In this document: piece after piece, positions 1 through 6,421 of the stretch | Layout of the letters: each line of letters starts with the position of its first letter | Position numbering within the stretch: position 1 is the stretch's first letter | The notes under the pieces: model-generated | Seen by the model: the letters and a program-made list of their open reading frames with translations, nothing else | Databases searched by the model: none | What the model was told of the DNA's origin: nothing | Source: an uncultured Eubacteriales bacterium | GTDB taxonomy: Bacteria; Bacillota; Clostridia; Oscillospirales; CAG-272 | Assembly: GCA_934503195.1 (NCBI GenBank) | Contig: CAKSVM010000116.1 | Location: forward strand, 1-8,382 | Direction: 5' to 3' | Length of the DNA stretch: 8,382 bases | Made by a program: the position numbers and the translations under genes

Positions 1-1086
1 GGACTTGCCGTTTCCACATTGAAAGGTTGCGGACTCAGCGTTCTGCCGTATAACCACACATACGAGGCCGTATGCGGCATCCTCGTTTCGCTTCACCACC
101 ATTCGACAATCTGCATCAACGACAGTCTCCGCCACGTCGCCGAGAATCTCAAGTTCTTCAAGCCCGACTATATCATGCTCGTGCCGCTGTTTGTCGAGAA
201 TCTCTACAAGAAGATCCAGAGCACCCTCGAAGCGACCGGAAAGGCCAAGCTCATCAACACCATGATCGCGACGAGCAACGGAATGCGCCGGATGGGCATC
301 GATATGCGCAAGAAGCTCTTCAAGCCGATTCACGACGTCTTCGGCGGAAAGCTCATCAAGATCGTCTGCGGCGGCGCGCCTATCCGTCCCGAGCTTGCCG
401 GATTCTTTGACGCGATCGGAATCAACCTGATAAACGGCTACGGAATCACCGAGTGCTCGCCGCTTGTCTCAGCAAACCGCGATTTCTACAACGACTACCG
501 CTCGGTCGGAGTTCATCTGCCCTGCGTTGAGGTCAAGATCGACGAGCCGAACGAAAACGGCGAGGGCGAAATCATGGTCAAGGGCGATATCGTCATGATG
601 GGCTATTACAAGAAGCCCGACGTCACGGCCGAGGTTCTCTCTCCCGACGGCTGGTTCCGCACCGGCGACTACGGACGGATGAACGACGAGGGTCAGCTCT
701 TCATCACCGGACGCAAGAAGAATCTCATCGTCCTCAAGAACGGCAAGAACGTCTATCCCGAGGAGATCGAGGAATATCTCGGCAACATCCCGTACGTCGA
801 GGAGGTCGTCGTCTACGCCGTCAAGAATGAGTCGGGCGAGGAGACCGCGCTCTGCGCCGAGATCTACCCGAACGAGGAGCTTTTCGCCGGAAAGACTCAG
901 GAAGAGCGTCACGCGGCGATCAAGGCGGCTGTCGAGGAGCTGAACAAGACTCTCCCGCCGTATAAGAAGATTCTCAAGATAAAGCTCCGTTCGACCGAAT
1001 TCGAAAAGACTACTTCGAGAAAGATCCGCCGTGTCGGACTCGGCGACAACGCAAAGGCTGAGACTGAGACCGGAGAGAACAAGTAA
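1..1086 (+). CDS. AMP-forming acyl-CoA synthetase (long-chain fatty acid-CoA ligase type), 5' truncated by window edge
   Basis: The reading frame is open from base 1 with no stop upstream, so the gene begins outside the window. The TTG at 19 is internal, not a start. About 361 residues of the C-terminal part are seen. Adenylate-forming (ANL) family motifs appear in order: YGITE at 439-453 (ATP/AMP-binding core), GWFRTGDYG near 650-671 (with the ribose-binding Asp), GRKKNLIVLKNGKNVYPEEIE near 709-771 (the hinge into the C-terminal lid), and TTSRKIRR near 1012-1035, which carries the expected catalytic Lys. The family activates a fatty acid with ATP to an acyl-AMP and transfers it to CoA. The LPYNHTYEA stretch near the start resembles the segment after the P-loop in fatty-acid-type members, which supports a fatty acid substrate, although chain length cannot be read. 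The P-loop and the N-terminal region lie outside the window. A terminator follows the stop by 15 bp. Acyl-ACP synthetase is the main alternative. Confidence 0.9.
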   Translation, partial: GLAVSTLKGCGLSVLPYNHTYEAVCGILVSLHHHSTICINDSLRHVAENLKFFKPDYIMLVPLFVENLYKKIQSTLEATGKAKLINTMIATSNGMRRMGIDMRKKLFKPIHDVFGGKLIKIVCGGAPIRPELAGFFDAIGINLINGYGITECSPLVSANRDFYNDYRSVGVHLPCVEVKIDEPNENGEGEIMVKGDIVMMGYYKKPDVTAEVLSPDGWFRTGDYGRMNDEGQLFITGRKKNLIVLKNGKNVYPEEIEEYLGNIPYVEEVVVYAVKNESGEETALCAEIYPNEELFAGKTQEERHAAIKAAVEELNKTLPPYKKILKIKLRSTEFEKTTSRKIRRVGLGDNAKAETETGENK

Positions 1087-1101
1087 GATAAACAATCCCA
1101 G

Positions 1102-1130
1102 AATCCCTGTCATTCCGGCGGGGATTTTTT
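1102..1130 (+). terminator. Rho-independent terminator of the acyl-CoA synthetase gene
   Basis: A stem pairs 1102-1111 with 1117-1126, including two G-T wobbles, around the loop ATTCC. A T-run at 1125-1130 follows. It starts 15 bp after the stop codon and isolates the upstream gene from the regulator downstream. Confidence 0.85.
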
Positions 1131-1161
1131 GCGTCAGACGGCGGAAAATTTCATTTTCCTC

Positions 1162-1190
1162 TTGACATTACGCTTTGTAAATGGTATAAT
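1162..1190 (+). promoter_or_regulatory. Consensus housekeeping-sigma promoter of the AraC-family gene
   Basis: TTGACA (1162-1167), a 17-bp spacer and TATAAT (1185-1190), with TGG directly before the -10 box (extended -10). Both hexamers match the sigma-A/sigma-70 consensus exactly. The predicted start near 1197 leaves a leader of about 44 nt. The ribosome binding site is AGGGGG at 1229-1234, 6 nt before the ATG. Confidence 0.9.
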
Positions 1191-1240
1191 AAAGTGACAT
1201 AAACGGAAACGCTTATGCAAAAAACATCAGGGGGAATTTT

Positions 1241-2068
1241 ATGATCTGGGAATATGAAAGTCACCGCGATCGCTCAGATCCTACCTGCGTCTATGACGCG
1301 CTGAAAAAGTCAAATTTTCATCGTATCCACGCGCATCATAATATCGAAGTCATCTGTATGGTCGCCGGAAAGCTTGAAATGTGGCTTTACGATTTAGTCG
1401 GAGTTGACAAGAAGATCGTCCTGAACGCCGGAGATATCATGGTCGTGAACTCAAATATCGTACACAGCACGGCTTATCTTGAAGACGTGAAGTTTTATCT
1501 CTCCTTCATACCACCGAACGCGTTGCTGCCGTCCTGCCGCATCGGACTCGGTGAAACGCCCGCCGCCCCGGTCAGGGATGACGACGGGATTGTCTTCGGA
1601 CTGGCGAGTATGATGAACGATGTCTGCTTTACTGGGAAATATCCTGCGTCGGTGACTGTCGGCTTACTTAGTTCGCTGGCAAATTCAATGATGTCGATCC
1701 TGACACCGCAGCTCGAATGCTATTCGATAAAGCTCCGCGGAAGCAATCTGAAGATCGACGTCATAGATTACGTCTATAAGAATTTCCGCGACCCGGAACT
1801 TACGGTCGGAACGCTCGCGTCGGCCTTCGGCTACTCCGAGCGGCGGCTCAACGACATTTTCCACGAGCAGGTCGGTACGAGCGCGAAACGCTATATAAAC
1901 GATCTGCGGATAAGCGACGCGGCGCAGAAGCTTCTCAAAACCGACCTTGGCATCGAGGCGATCGGATATGATTCGGGGTTCGAATGCCTGCGAACCTTCT
2001 TACGCGCCTTCAAGGCGAAGACCGGAAAGACTCCGACCGAATACCGTGTCGCGCGCGGCGGAAAATAA
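1241..2068 (+). CDS. AraC/XylS-family transcriptional regulator with N-terminal cupin domain
   Basis: A 275-residue DNA-binding regulator. The N-terminal half (about residues 25-85) reads as a cupin-type sensing domain: FHRIHAHHNIEVICMVAGK near the start, then an NAGDIMVVNSNIVHST strand pair, as in AraC proteins that bind sugars or other small ligands. The C-terminal region (about 170-270) is the double helix-turn-helix. The first helix pair is LTVGTLASAFGYSERRLNDIF (187-207, typical residues) and the second is near 236-269, with IEAIGYDSGFECLRTFLRAFK and the family signature ending TGKTPTEYR. The ATG at 1241 has a strong RBS and a consensus promoter, so the start is firm. It is a single-gene unit between two terminators, with no adjacent partner that names its target. 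The ligand is unknown. AraC proteins of this build often control carbohydrate genes, and a GH10 gene lies about 5 kb away, but no shared site was found to link them. Confidence 0.92.
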   Translation: MIWEYESHRDRSDPTCVYDALKKSNFHRIHAHHNIEVICMVAGKLEMWLYDLVGVDKKIVLNAGDIMVVNSNIVHSTAYLEDVKFYLSFIPPNALLPSCRIGLGETPAAPVRDDDGIVFGLASMMNDVCFTGKYPASVTVGLLSSLANSMMSILTPQLECYSIKLRGSNLKIDVIDYVYKNFRDPELTVGTLASAFGYSERRLNDIFHEQVGTSAKRYINDLRISDAAQKLLKTDLGIEAIGYDSGFECLRTFLRAFKAKTGKTPTEYRVARGGK

Positions 2069-2071
2069 AAC

Positions 2072-2099
2072 AAAAAAGGACTCGTAAGAGTCCTTTTTT
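2072..2099. terminator. Bidirectional terminator between the regulator and the ribosomal protein operon
   Basis: A perfect 12-bp inverted repeat: AAAAAAGGACTC (2072-2083), loop GTAA, GAGTCCTTTTTT (2088-2099). It gives a GC stem followed by six T on either strand, so it can end the + strand regulator (stop 2068) and the - strand rpmA (stop 2126). A second small hairpin, GAGGC/GCCTC with loop CGAAA at 2100-2114, abuts it on the rpmA side. Confidence 0.9.
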
Positions 2100-2125
2100 G
2101 AGGCCGAAAGCCTCTGTCCGTGAGT

Positions 2126-2404
2126 TTACGCGCCGTAAACGCTGACAGCCTTCTTGCCGCCCGCGATATGCTCGAACTTGACAACGCCGTCGATCAGAGC
2201 GAAGAGGGTGTCGTCAGTACCGATGCCGACATTGTTGCCGGGATGTACAGAAGTGCCTCTCTGTCTGATGATAATGTTGCCGGCCTTAACAGCCTGTCCG
2301 TCGGACTTCTTGACGCCGAGACGCTTAGCTTCGCTGTCGCGTCCGTTCTTGGTAGAACCAACGCCCTTCTTATGAGCGAAGAACTGTAAGCTGAGCTTTA
2401 ACAT
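2126..2404 (-). CDS. rpmA: 50S ribosomal protein L27, with Prp-cleaved N-terminal extension
   Basis: A 92-residue protein with the conserved L27 body, beginning AHKKGVGSTKNGRDSEAKRL after a nine-residue extension MLKLSLQFF. In Firmicutes this LxLxLQFF extension is removed by the Prp protease between the second Phe and the Ala, leaving the mature end that reaches the peptidyl transferase centre of the 50S subunit. The mature form here would be 83 residues. The RBS GGAGG (2413-2417) sits 8 nt before the ATG. It is the third gene of rplU-prp-rpmA, 30 bp after prp, and is followed by the shared terminator at 2072-2099. The GTPase gene obg, often next in Firmicutes, is absent here. Confidence 0.97.
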   Translation of the reverse strand: MLKLSLQFFAHKKGVGSTKNGRDSEAKRLGVKKSDGQAVKAGNIIIRQRGTSVHPGNNVGIGTDDTLFALIDGVVKFEHIAGGKKAVSVYGA

Positions 2405-2434
2405 TTTTGTTACCTCCGTTACTTTCTGGTGTTT

Positions 2435-2791
2435 TCAGATCAATTCCTCTACAACGTCAACGTCGATAAAATCGTAGTAATCCTCGATCATATCGTTAAG
2501 CTGATAGTAGTAGCCCTCAATGAGACCCGAGACCGCGAACCGCTTTTTTTCGTCCTCCTCATAGTCGGGGAGCGCGCCGTGAGCGATGAGACGGATGTCG
2601 GTCGTCTTTTCGTCGATTGTGTAATCAACGTCGGAGGCGAAGGTCGTCTCGATCGTGTTGATTATCAGCATGGTCATTGCCGAGAGAGCCGCGCAAAGGA
2701 CGTCGTCGCCCGATTCGCCGTATCCGGTGTGACCCTGCTCCGAAAAGCCGTAAAAGGCGTTGTTCCACTTGTAAAAGGTGATCTTTGTCAT
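2435..2791 (-). CDS. prp: Ribosomal-processing cysteine protease Prp
   Basis: A 118-residue protein that cuts the N-terminal extension off L27. The catalytic pair of the family is visible: His21 in the stretch GHTGYGESGDDVLCAALS and Cys33 12 residues later, matching the His/Cys spacing known for the staphylococcal enzyme. The acidic C-terminal half (about 50-118) fits the family fold. The gene lies between rplU and rpmA, the conserved order in Firmicutes. It starts only 6 bp after the rplU stop with little Shine-Dalgarno match, so translation is probably coupled to rplU. Its substrate is the next gene, and that protein carries the matching cleavage motif. Confidence 0.95.
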   Translation of the reverse strand: MTKITFYKWNNAFYGFSEQGHTGYGESGDDVLCAALSAMTMLIINTIETTFASDVDYTIDEKTTDIRLIAHGALPDYEEDEKKRFAVSGLIEGYYYQLNDMIEDYYDFIDVDVVEELI

Positions 2792-2797
2792 TGCCGA

Positions 2798-3106
2798 TTA
2801 ACCGACGATCTTCTCGATCTGAACCTTGGTGTAAGGCTGTCTGTGACCGATCTTCTTCTTCTCGTTCTTCTTGGACTTGTACTTCAGGATCTGGATCTTC
2901 TTGCCCTTGCCGTTCTTGACGACCTTGGCCTCGACCGACGCTCCCTCCACATAAGGTGCGCCAACCTTGAAGTTCTCTCCGTCAGAGAGAGCGAGAACCT
3001 TAAAGGTAACTTTTTCCTCAGCTTCAACTGCGAGCTTCTCGATGAAAACTACATCGCCCTCGTTGACCTTGTACTGCTTTCCGCCTGTTTCGATTACTGC
3101 GAACAC
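2798..3106 (-). CDS. rplU: 50S ribosomal protein L21
   Basis: A 102-residue protein beginning (M)FAVIETGGKQYKVNEGD and ending HRQPYTKVQIEKIVG, the L21 pattern at the family's usual length. It binds 23S rRNA in the large subunit. The frame stays open to an ATG at 3199, but that 31-residue extension has no L21 similarity and overlaps the leader and the region just after the promoter. The GTG at 3106-3104 is chosen because AGGTG (3117-3113) lies 6 nt ahead and the protein then starts as L21 does. It is the first gene of rplU-prp-rpmA, with a consensus promoter and a structured leader. Confidence 0.96.
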   Translation of the reverse strand: MFAVIETGGKQYKVNEGDVVFIEKLAVEAEEKVTFKVLALSDGENFKVGAPYVEGASVEAKVVKNGKGKKIQILKYKSKKNEKKKIGHRQPYTKVQIEKIVG

Positions 3107-3204
3107 GAAAAGCACCTCACTTTCTGAATGGTTTATACCATGAACTCGCTGACTACGGCAGTACCCCGGTATGGGCATACTTTTGAAACCGTATTTCAAG
3201 CGGC
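3107..3204 (-). ncRNA. Candidate rplU leader RNA (L21-type autoregulatory leader)
   Basis: About 98 nt between the predicted transcription start and rplU with several small hairpins. Read on the minus strand: TTGAAA-TACGG-TTTCAA near 3185-3201; TGCCC/GGGTA-type pairing near 3160-3178; and ATGGT-ATAA-ACCAT at 3128-3141, just before the RBS. Leaders in front of rplU that bind L21 or another product and regulate the operon are known in Firmicutes. Membership in that family is inferred from position and structure, not from a covariance match. Confidence 0.5.
3113..3117 (-). promoter_or_regulatory. Ribosome binding site that fixes the GTG start of rplU
   Basis: AGGTG read on the minus strand, 6 nt before GTG at 3106-3104. 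It supports the short L21 start over the longer open frame to 3199. Confidence 0.75.
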
Positions 3205-3210
3205 TTTTTT

Positions 3211-3239
3211 ATTATACCACACTTTTTTCCCGCTGTCAA
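3211..3239 (-). promoter_or_regulatory. Consensus promoter of rplU-prp-rpmA
   Basis: On the minus strand: TTGACA (3239-3234), 17-bp spacer, TATAAT (3216-3211), with TGG before the -10 box. Both hexamers are perfect. Upstream lie four A-tracts on the minus strand (3244-3247, 3253-3259, 3264-3268, 3274-3278) spaced about 10 bp apart, which may act as a UP-type element. Confidence 0.9.
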
Positions 3240-3271
3240 GGGGTTTTACGGATTTTTTTACGATTTTTACG

Positions 3272-3302
3272 AGAAAAAGCCGGCCGGAGTTACCCGGCCG
3301 AC
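3272..3302 (-). terminator. Rho-independent terminator of the BlaI/M56 operon
   Basis: On the minus strand GTCGGCCGG (3302-3294) pairs with CCGGCCGGC (3287-3279), with one wobble, around a 6-nt loop, and is followed by five T (3278-3274). It begins 8 bp after the M56 peptidase stop and separates that operon from the rplU promoter. Confidence 0.9.
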
Positions 3303-3310
3303 CGTATGGT

Positions 3311-5821
3311 TCACGCGTTGTTGTTCTGACATTTCGCCTCGGCCTGAGCCTTGAAGTCGGTGTCCCATTCAACAAGGTTGGGGAAAAGCTCCTTGTCTGA
3401 GTCGTCGAACGCGCCCGCCCAGTCGATGAATCTCGCCGGGATTCCGCCGAGCACCGACGACGGCGACTGGAACTCGAACTTCCAGACTCCCGCGGGTCTG
3501 GAGTAATCGCCGATCACAGCGGCCTTGAGGCAGGATATGACCGAGAAATACTCAAAGAGGTAGATCTCATCCTCCTCGGGGATTTCGCCGAGTGTGTAGC
3601 GCGTACCGTCCTCTGAGAGGGTGTAGTACTTCTTCAGAAGCTCCTGAGCCTTTTCGTCCTCGACCACTCCGCCGAAGAGGTTTTCATAGTCGGTCTTCGC
3701 GTAGTTCAGCGGGATGAGCGGAAGCTCGGTGCCGTTGATCGTGTATTTCACGTACGAAACGAATCTGAAAAGCTCGGGATCCTGTCCCTTGTAGAAATAT
3801 CCGATCTCGTCTGTGCGAAGTTCGGCCTTTATCGACGTGATTTCGGCCGTGTGCTTTGTCGTCAGCGGAGACTCCTTCTTGTCCATGTTTTCAAGCGCGA
3901 AATACTCGCGCAGAGCGTATTCGAGCGATTTGTTCTTCGGGATGACGATTTCCGAGCCGTCGGTCGGGACGCGGTAAGAAACGGTCATGGGCGTCGCGAA
4001 GACCGGGGTGTCAAGATTCGTCGCGTATTTGTCCTGAAGCTCGCGGTAGACGTCAAACGCCTTCGAGGCGTCATATTCCTCCTCGCTGACCGTGATTTCG
4101 GCGGGGAAGTCGTAATTCACCGGCTTGAAGCCGACGAACGTGACCTCGGTGAGGTTCGGGAAATACTCAAGGAATGACGCGTCAAAAACGTCCGCGTCGA
4201 CCTTCCACGGGTCAAGGAGTCCGGCCTTGTCGAAGCACTGGTAGATCGACTGTATCTCGCGGTCGGACGAATACGGGTCGAATATGTAGAGCGAACCCTT
4301 TTCGCGGATGACAGGATAGGTGAGGTTCATTTCCTCAAGCGCACGCTCGGTGAGCGTGTGATCGTAAGGATCCTTGAGGCAGTAGAAGGCGTTTATCTTG
4401 TTGCCGAAGACGGCGCGCATGAGTTCGCCCTCCTCATTATAATACGACGTTTCGTCGGCCTTCGCGACGGCCTCGTCGACCTTGGGCGAAATGCAGGTGT
4501 CCCAGTAGTTCGCCAGAGCCAGAGTCGGAACGGCCTGAGCGTATCCGGCCTCGCCGTTGACTACGAAGTCGGCGAGGACATGACCCTCGACCGTCTTGTT
4601 CGCGCTGACCGTGAGCGTTGTCACCTTGTCGAGCATATCGGAGGTGATGAAGTCGTCCTCACTGAGACCGAAATAAGCGCGGAGCATCATTTCGACCGGT
4701 TCGGAGAGTCCGAGCGAGTTCTGGAAGCTTCCGGGATTCAGATTCCCGCAGGAGGAGAGCGCGAAGAGATTTGCCGCGCCCATTGTGATCGCTATCGCCG
4801 CCGTGACGGCGAGCGTGGTGTGACACTTTCGGAAGTTTTTCATATTAGCGTATCTCCTTTTCAGAAAAGCGGCGTTTGAGGTCTTGGCGAAGAAGAAGCC
4901 TCCGTCAAAATTCTCGCTGCCGACGAGACGGCGTCTTTCAGAAAAGCGTTCCGCGAAATCGAGTATAGCGGTCATGTAAGCACCGCTGATCGAGTTTCCG
5001 TATGTGCGTATGACATTGTTGTCGCACGCGAGTTCACAGTCCTCGTAGACGTATTTCAGCACTCTGCCCGAGGCGGGGTTGAACCAGTGTACCGAGGTCA
5101 CGAAGAGGGTGAAAAGCTTCAGAAGCATATCATTTCTTCTGATATGTGTGAGTTCATGAGCGATGACGCAGCGAAGCTCGGTGTCGGAGAGGGAGAGACA
5201 GCCGGGTTCAAGATAGAGCACCGGGGCGATGAGTCCGCACACGCAGGGTGAGCAGAGACCGTCCGACTCGATCATCCGGAGTCTGATCCGGCGTTTCATG
5301 CCGAGATCGCGCTCGCAGTCATTGAGCGTCCTTATGAGCTTTTTGTCCTTGCAGACAAATGAGCTGCAAAGGAGGAGCTTTTTCGCCTGTCTGTAATCGT
5401 TCACCGAGAATGTGAAGCGCGTTGTCGCGCCCGCAAGCCAGATGACGAAGATGACATTCGCTATGAGTCCGCATTTGGAGACGAGTACCGACAAAGCGCG
5501 CCTTAAAAGCACCCCGGGGGAGGTGTGCCGACCCGGGCGGATCACGGTGATTCTGCCGTAATCCTCAGTGACGTTTTGCGGCGAGGAGACCGCGATCTCT
5601 TCCTGAAGTGCCGGGATGGCATTTTCACGCGGAATATTGTCGGGTGAAACCGAGAGGTCAAAGCGGAAGGGCATTACCGACAGGACGAGGACAAAGATCC
5701 ACAGAGGATACATATAGCCCTCGCGGCCTTTTAAGAAGGTCTTTCTGTAGATAAACGCCGCTCCGCTTATCAGTGTGAACATAACGGACAATACAGCTAA
5801 GCTGAGAACAAAGCCAAACAT
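3311..5821 (-). CDS. M56-family (BlaR1/MecR1-like) membrane metallopeptidase with large duplicated C-terminal outer domain
   Basis: An 836-residue integral membrane zinc peptidase and likely signal transducer. Hydrophobic segments lie at about 1-24, 38-51, 108-132, 233-247 and 334-356. The zinc motif HELTH is at 222-226 (in VIAHELTHIRRND), followed by FNPASG and ELACD near 263-267, the usual further M56 signature. In BlaR1/MecR1 this cytosolic-side peptidase inactivates the paired repressor when the outer sensor is engaged. Here the C-terminal part (about 357-836) is predicted to be outside the cell, is far larger than the core, and lacks visible penicillin-binding motifs such as SxxK followed by KTG. 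Two similar stretches occur in it (375-405 with 632-663, and FPNLTEV 554-560 with FPNLVEW 813-819), suggesting a duplicated unit. It starts 21 bp after the repressor gene, with AAAGGCGG near 5834-5827 as RBS. The sensed signal is unknown. Confidence 0.88.
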   Translation of the reverse strand: MFGFVLSLAVLSVMFTLISGAAFIYRKTFLKGREGYMYPLWIFVLVLSVMPFRFDLSVSPDNIPRENAIPALQEEIAVSSPQNVTEDYGRITVIRPGRHTSPGVLLRRALSVLVSKCGLIANVIFVIWLAGATTRFTFSVNDYRQAKKLLLCSSFVCKDKKLIRTLNDCERDLGMKRRIRLRMIESDGLCSPCVCGLIAPVLYLEPGCLSLSDTELRCVIAHELTHIRRNDMLLKLFTLFVTSVHWFNPASGRVLKYVYEDCELACDNNVIRTYGNSISGAYMTAILDFAERFSERRRLVGSENFDGGFFFAKTSNAAFLKRRYANMKNFRKCHTTLAVTAAIAITMGAANLFALSSCGNLNPGSFQNSLGLSEPVEMMLRAYFGLSEDDFITSDMLDKVTTLTVSANKTVEGHVLADFVVNGEAGYAQAVPTLALANYWDTCISPKVDEAVAKADETSYYNEEGELMRAVFGNKINAFYCLKDPYDHTLTERALEEMNLTYPVIREKGSLYIFDPYSSDREIQSIYQCFDKAGLLDPWKVDADVFDASFLEYFPNLTEVTFVGFKPVNYDFPAEITVSEEEYDASKAFDVYRELQDKYATNLDTPVFATPMTVSYRVPTDGSEIVIPKNKSLEYALREYFALENMDKKESPLTTKHTAEITSIKAELRTDEIGYFYKGQDPELFRFVSYVKYTINGTELPLIPLNYAKTDYENLFGGVVEDEKAQELLKKYYTLSEDGTRYTLGEIPEEDEIYLFEYFSVISCLKAAVIGDYSRPAGVWKFEFQSPSSVLGGIPARFIDWAGAFDDSDKELFPNLVEWDTDFKAQAEAKCQNNNA

Positions 5822-5842
5822 TGTGCCCGCCTTTCGGTAAAA

Positions 5843-6244
5843 TTACTTGTTGTCTTCCGCTATCTCCCGGCGAAGATCGTCGATATCGTCGGCGGTGATG
5901 ATGCCGTCGCTGCAAAGAGCCGAGATGAGACCCTTCTTATTGTTGTTGTAAACGGTCTTTACGAAGTCAGCGGTGACCTTGCGCTTATACTCCTCCTCAT
6001 TGGCGAGGACGATGGCGCAGTTTGCGCGGCCGTGCTTTTCAAGGCGGATGAAGCCCTTGTTCTCAAGGCGGGTCATGAGGGTGAGGATAGTCGTGAGCGC
6101 GAGGTGGCCGATCTGATCGTTGAAGGTCTCCTTGATCGCGCCGCCGTGGATGTCCTTGACGCCCATTTTGTCCATATCCCAGATGAACTGCATGATCTGA
6201 AGCTCGGATTCGGGAAGCTTTGTGAAGTCTTTCTTTCTTGCCAT
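5843..6244 (-). CDS. BlaI/MecI/CopY-family transcriptional repressor
   Basis: A 133-residue winged-helix repressor. Residues about 8-80 form the DNA-binding domain: LPESELQIMQFIWDMDK, then the recognition-helix region TTILTLMTRLENKGFI near 51-66 and the wing with GRANCAI. Residues about 85-133 should form the dimerisation part. The frame is open to an ATG at 6367, but that extra 41-residue stretch covers the promoter and 5' leader and has no family similarity. ATG 6244 gives the normal family length and MARKKDFTKL, with GGAGAG (6259-6254) 9 nt ahead. It is first in an operon with the M56 peptidase, the standard sensor-repressor pairing. Its own promoter carries a BlaI-like dyad, so it probably represses itself. 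Any other targets lie outside the window. Confidence 0.94.
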   Translation of the reverse strand: MARKKDFTKLPESELQIMQFIWDMDKMGVKDIHGGAIKETFNDQIGHLALTTILTLMTRLENKGFIRLEKHGRANCAIVLANEEEYKRKVTADFVKTVYNNNKKGLISALCSDGIITADDIDDLRREIAEDNK

Positions 6245-6279
6245 TGTTAAATACTCTCCATTCCTTATAAGCGTCCGGG

Positions 6280-6301
6280 GCGGAGTATAAGGAGACTCCG
6301 C
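6280..6301 (-). repeat. Hairpin in the 5' leader of the BlaI-like gene
   Basis: A 7-bp perfect inverted repeat, GCGGAGT (6280-6286) with ACTCCGC (6295-6301), around an 8-nt loop. It lies in the predicted leader about 35 nt before the start codon. No T-run follows, so it is not a simple terminator; a role in mRNA stability or translation is possible. Confidence 0.6.
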
Positions 6302-6325
6302 GCCGCCGCTATGGTTTACGCTTAT

Positions 6326-6354
6326 ATTATACCACAACACACTACATATGTCAA
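6326..6354 (-). promoter_or_regulatory. Consensus promoter of the BlaI/M56 operon
   Basis: On the minus strand: TTGACA (6354-6349), 17-bp spacer, TATAAT (6331-6326), again with TGG before the -10 box. The predicted start near 6320 gives a leader of about 75 nt. Confidence 0.9.
6343..6352. promoter_or_regulatory. BlaI/MecI-type operator overlapping the -35 box
   Basis: TACATATGTC on the plus strand: an 8-bp perfect palindrome ACATATGT (6344-6351), one base off the TACATATGTA dyad known at BlaI/MecI operators. It covers four bases of the -35 hexamer, so bound repressor would block RNA polymerase. It lies ahead of the matching repressor gene, which argues for autoregulation. Confidence 0.75.
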
Positions 6355-6362
6355 GACCTTTT

Positions 6363-6387
6363 CGCAAAAAAATTCAACTTTTTTGCG
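6363..6387. terminator. A/T-rich hairpin, candidate terminator upstream of the BlaI/M56 promoter
   Basis: CGCAAAAAA (6363-6371) pairs with TTTTTTGCG (6379-6387). The stem is A/T rich with a GC base and has T-runs on both strands. It may stop minus-strand transcription from the GH10 side before it enters the BlaI/M56 operon. It overlaps the first three bases of the repeat module at 6385. Confidence 0.45.
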
Positions 6388-6421
6388 GGGAGCCCCCGCG
6401 GGCAGACGTCAGGGTTAGTTT
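6385..6421 (+). repeat. Dispersed copy of the GC-rich hairpin repeat module
   Basis: A half-unit of the array at 8157-8382. Bases 6385-6414 are identical to 8240-8269 (30 bp), and 6405-6421 are identical to 8343-8359 (17 bp). It contains the hairpin GCGGGG-AGC-CCCCGC (6385-6399) and the GACGTCAGGG tail. It has the same orientation as the right-hand array, with the GH10 gene between them. Confidence 0.85.

Noticed and set aside
469..1113. Long minus-strand open frame opposite the acyl-CoA synthetase
   Set aside because: Its translation is low-complexity Leu/Val/Asp text typical of the antisense of GC-rich coding DNA, and the plus-strand frame carries clear family motifs.
1204..1218. CcpA-type cre site in the AraC leader
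   Set aside because: GGAAACGCTTAT around 1205-1216 has about three mismatches to the cre consensus and poor symmetry.
2429..3127. Plus-strand open frame of 232 codons across prp and rplU
   Set aside because: It is the antisense of two well-identified genes and has no recognisable domain.
3107..3199. Longer L21 start at ATG 3199
   Set aside because: The extra 31 residues lack L21 similarity and cover the leader; GTG 3106 has a good RBS and gives the family length.
4358..4879. Plus-strand open frame opposite the M56 peptidase gene
   Set aside because: Antisense shadow; no domain or credible start signal.
6245..6367. Longer BlaI-like start at ATG 6367
   Set aside because: The extra stretch would span the consensus promoter and operator.
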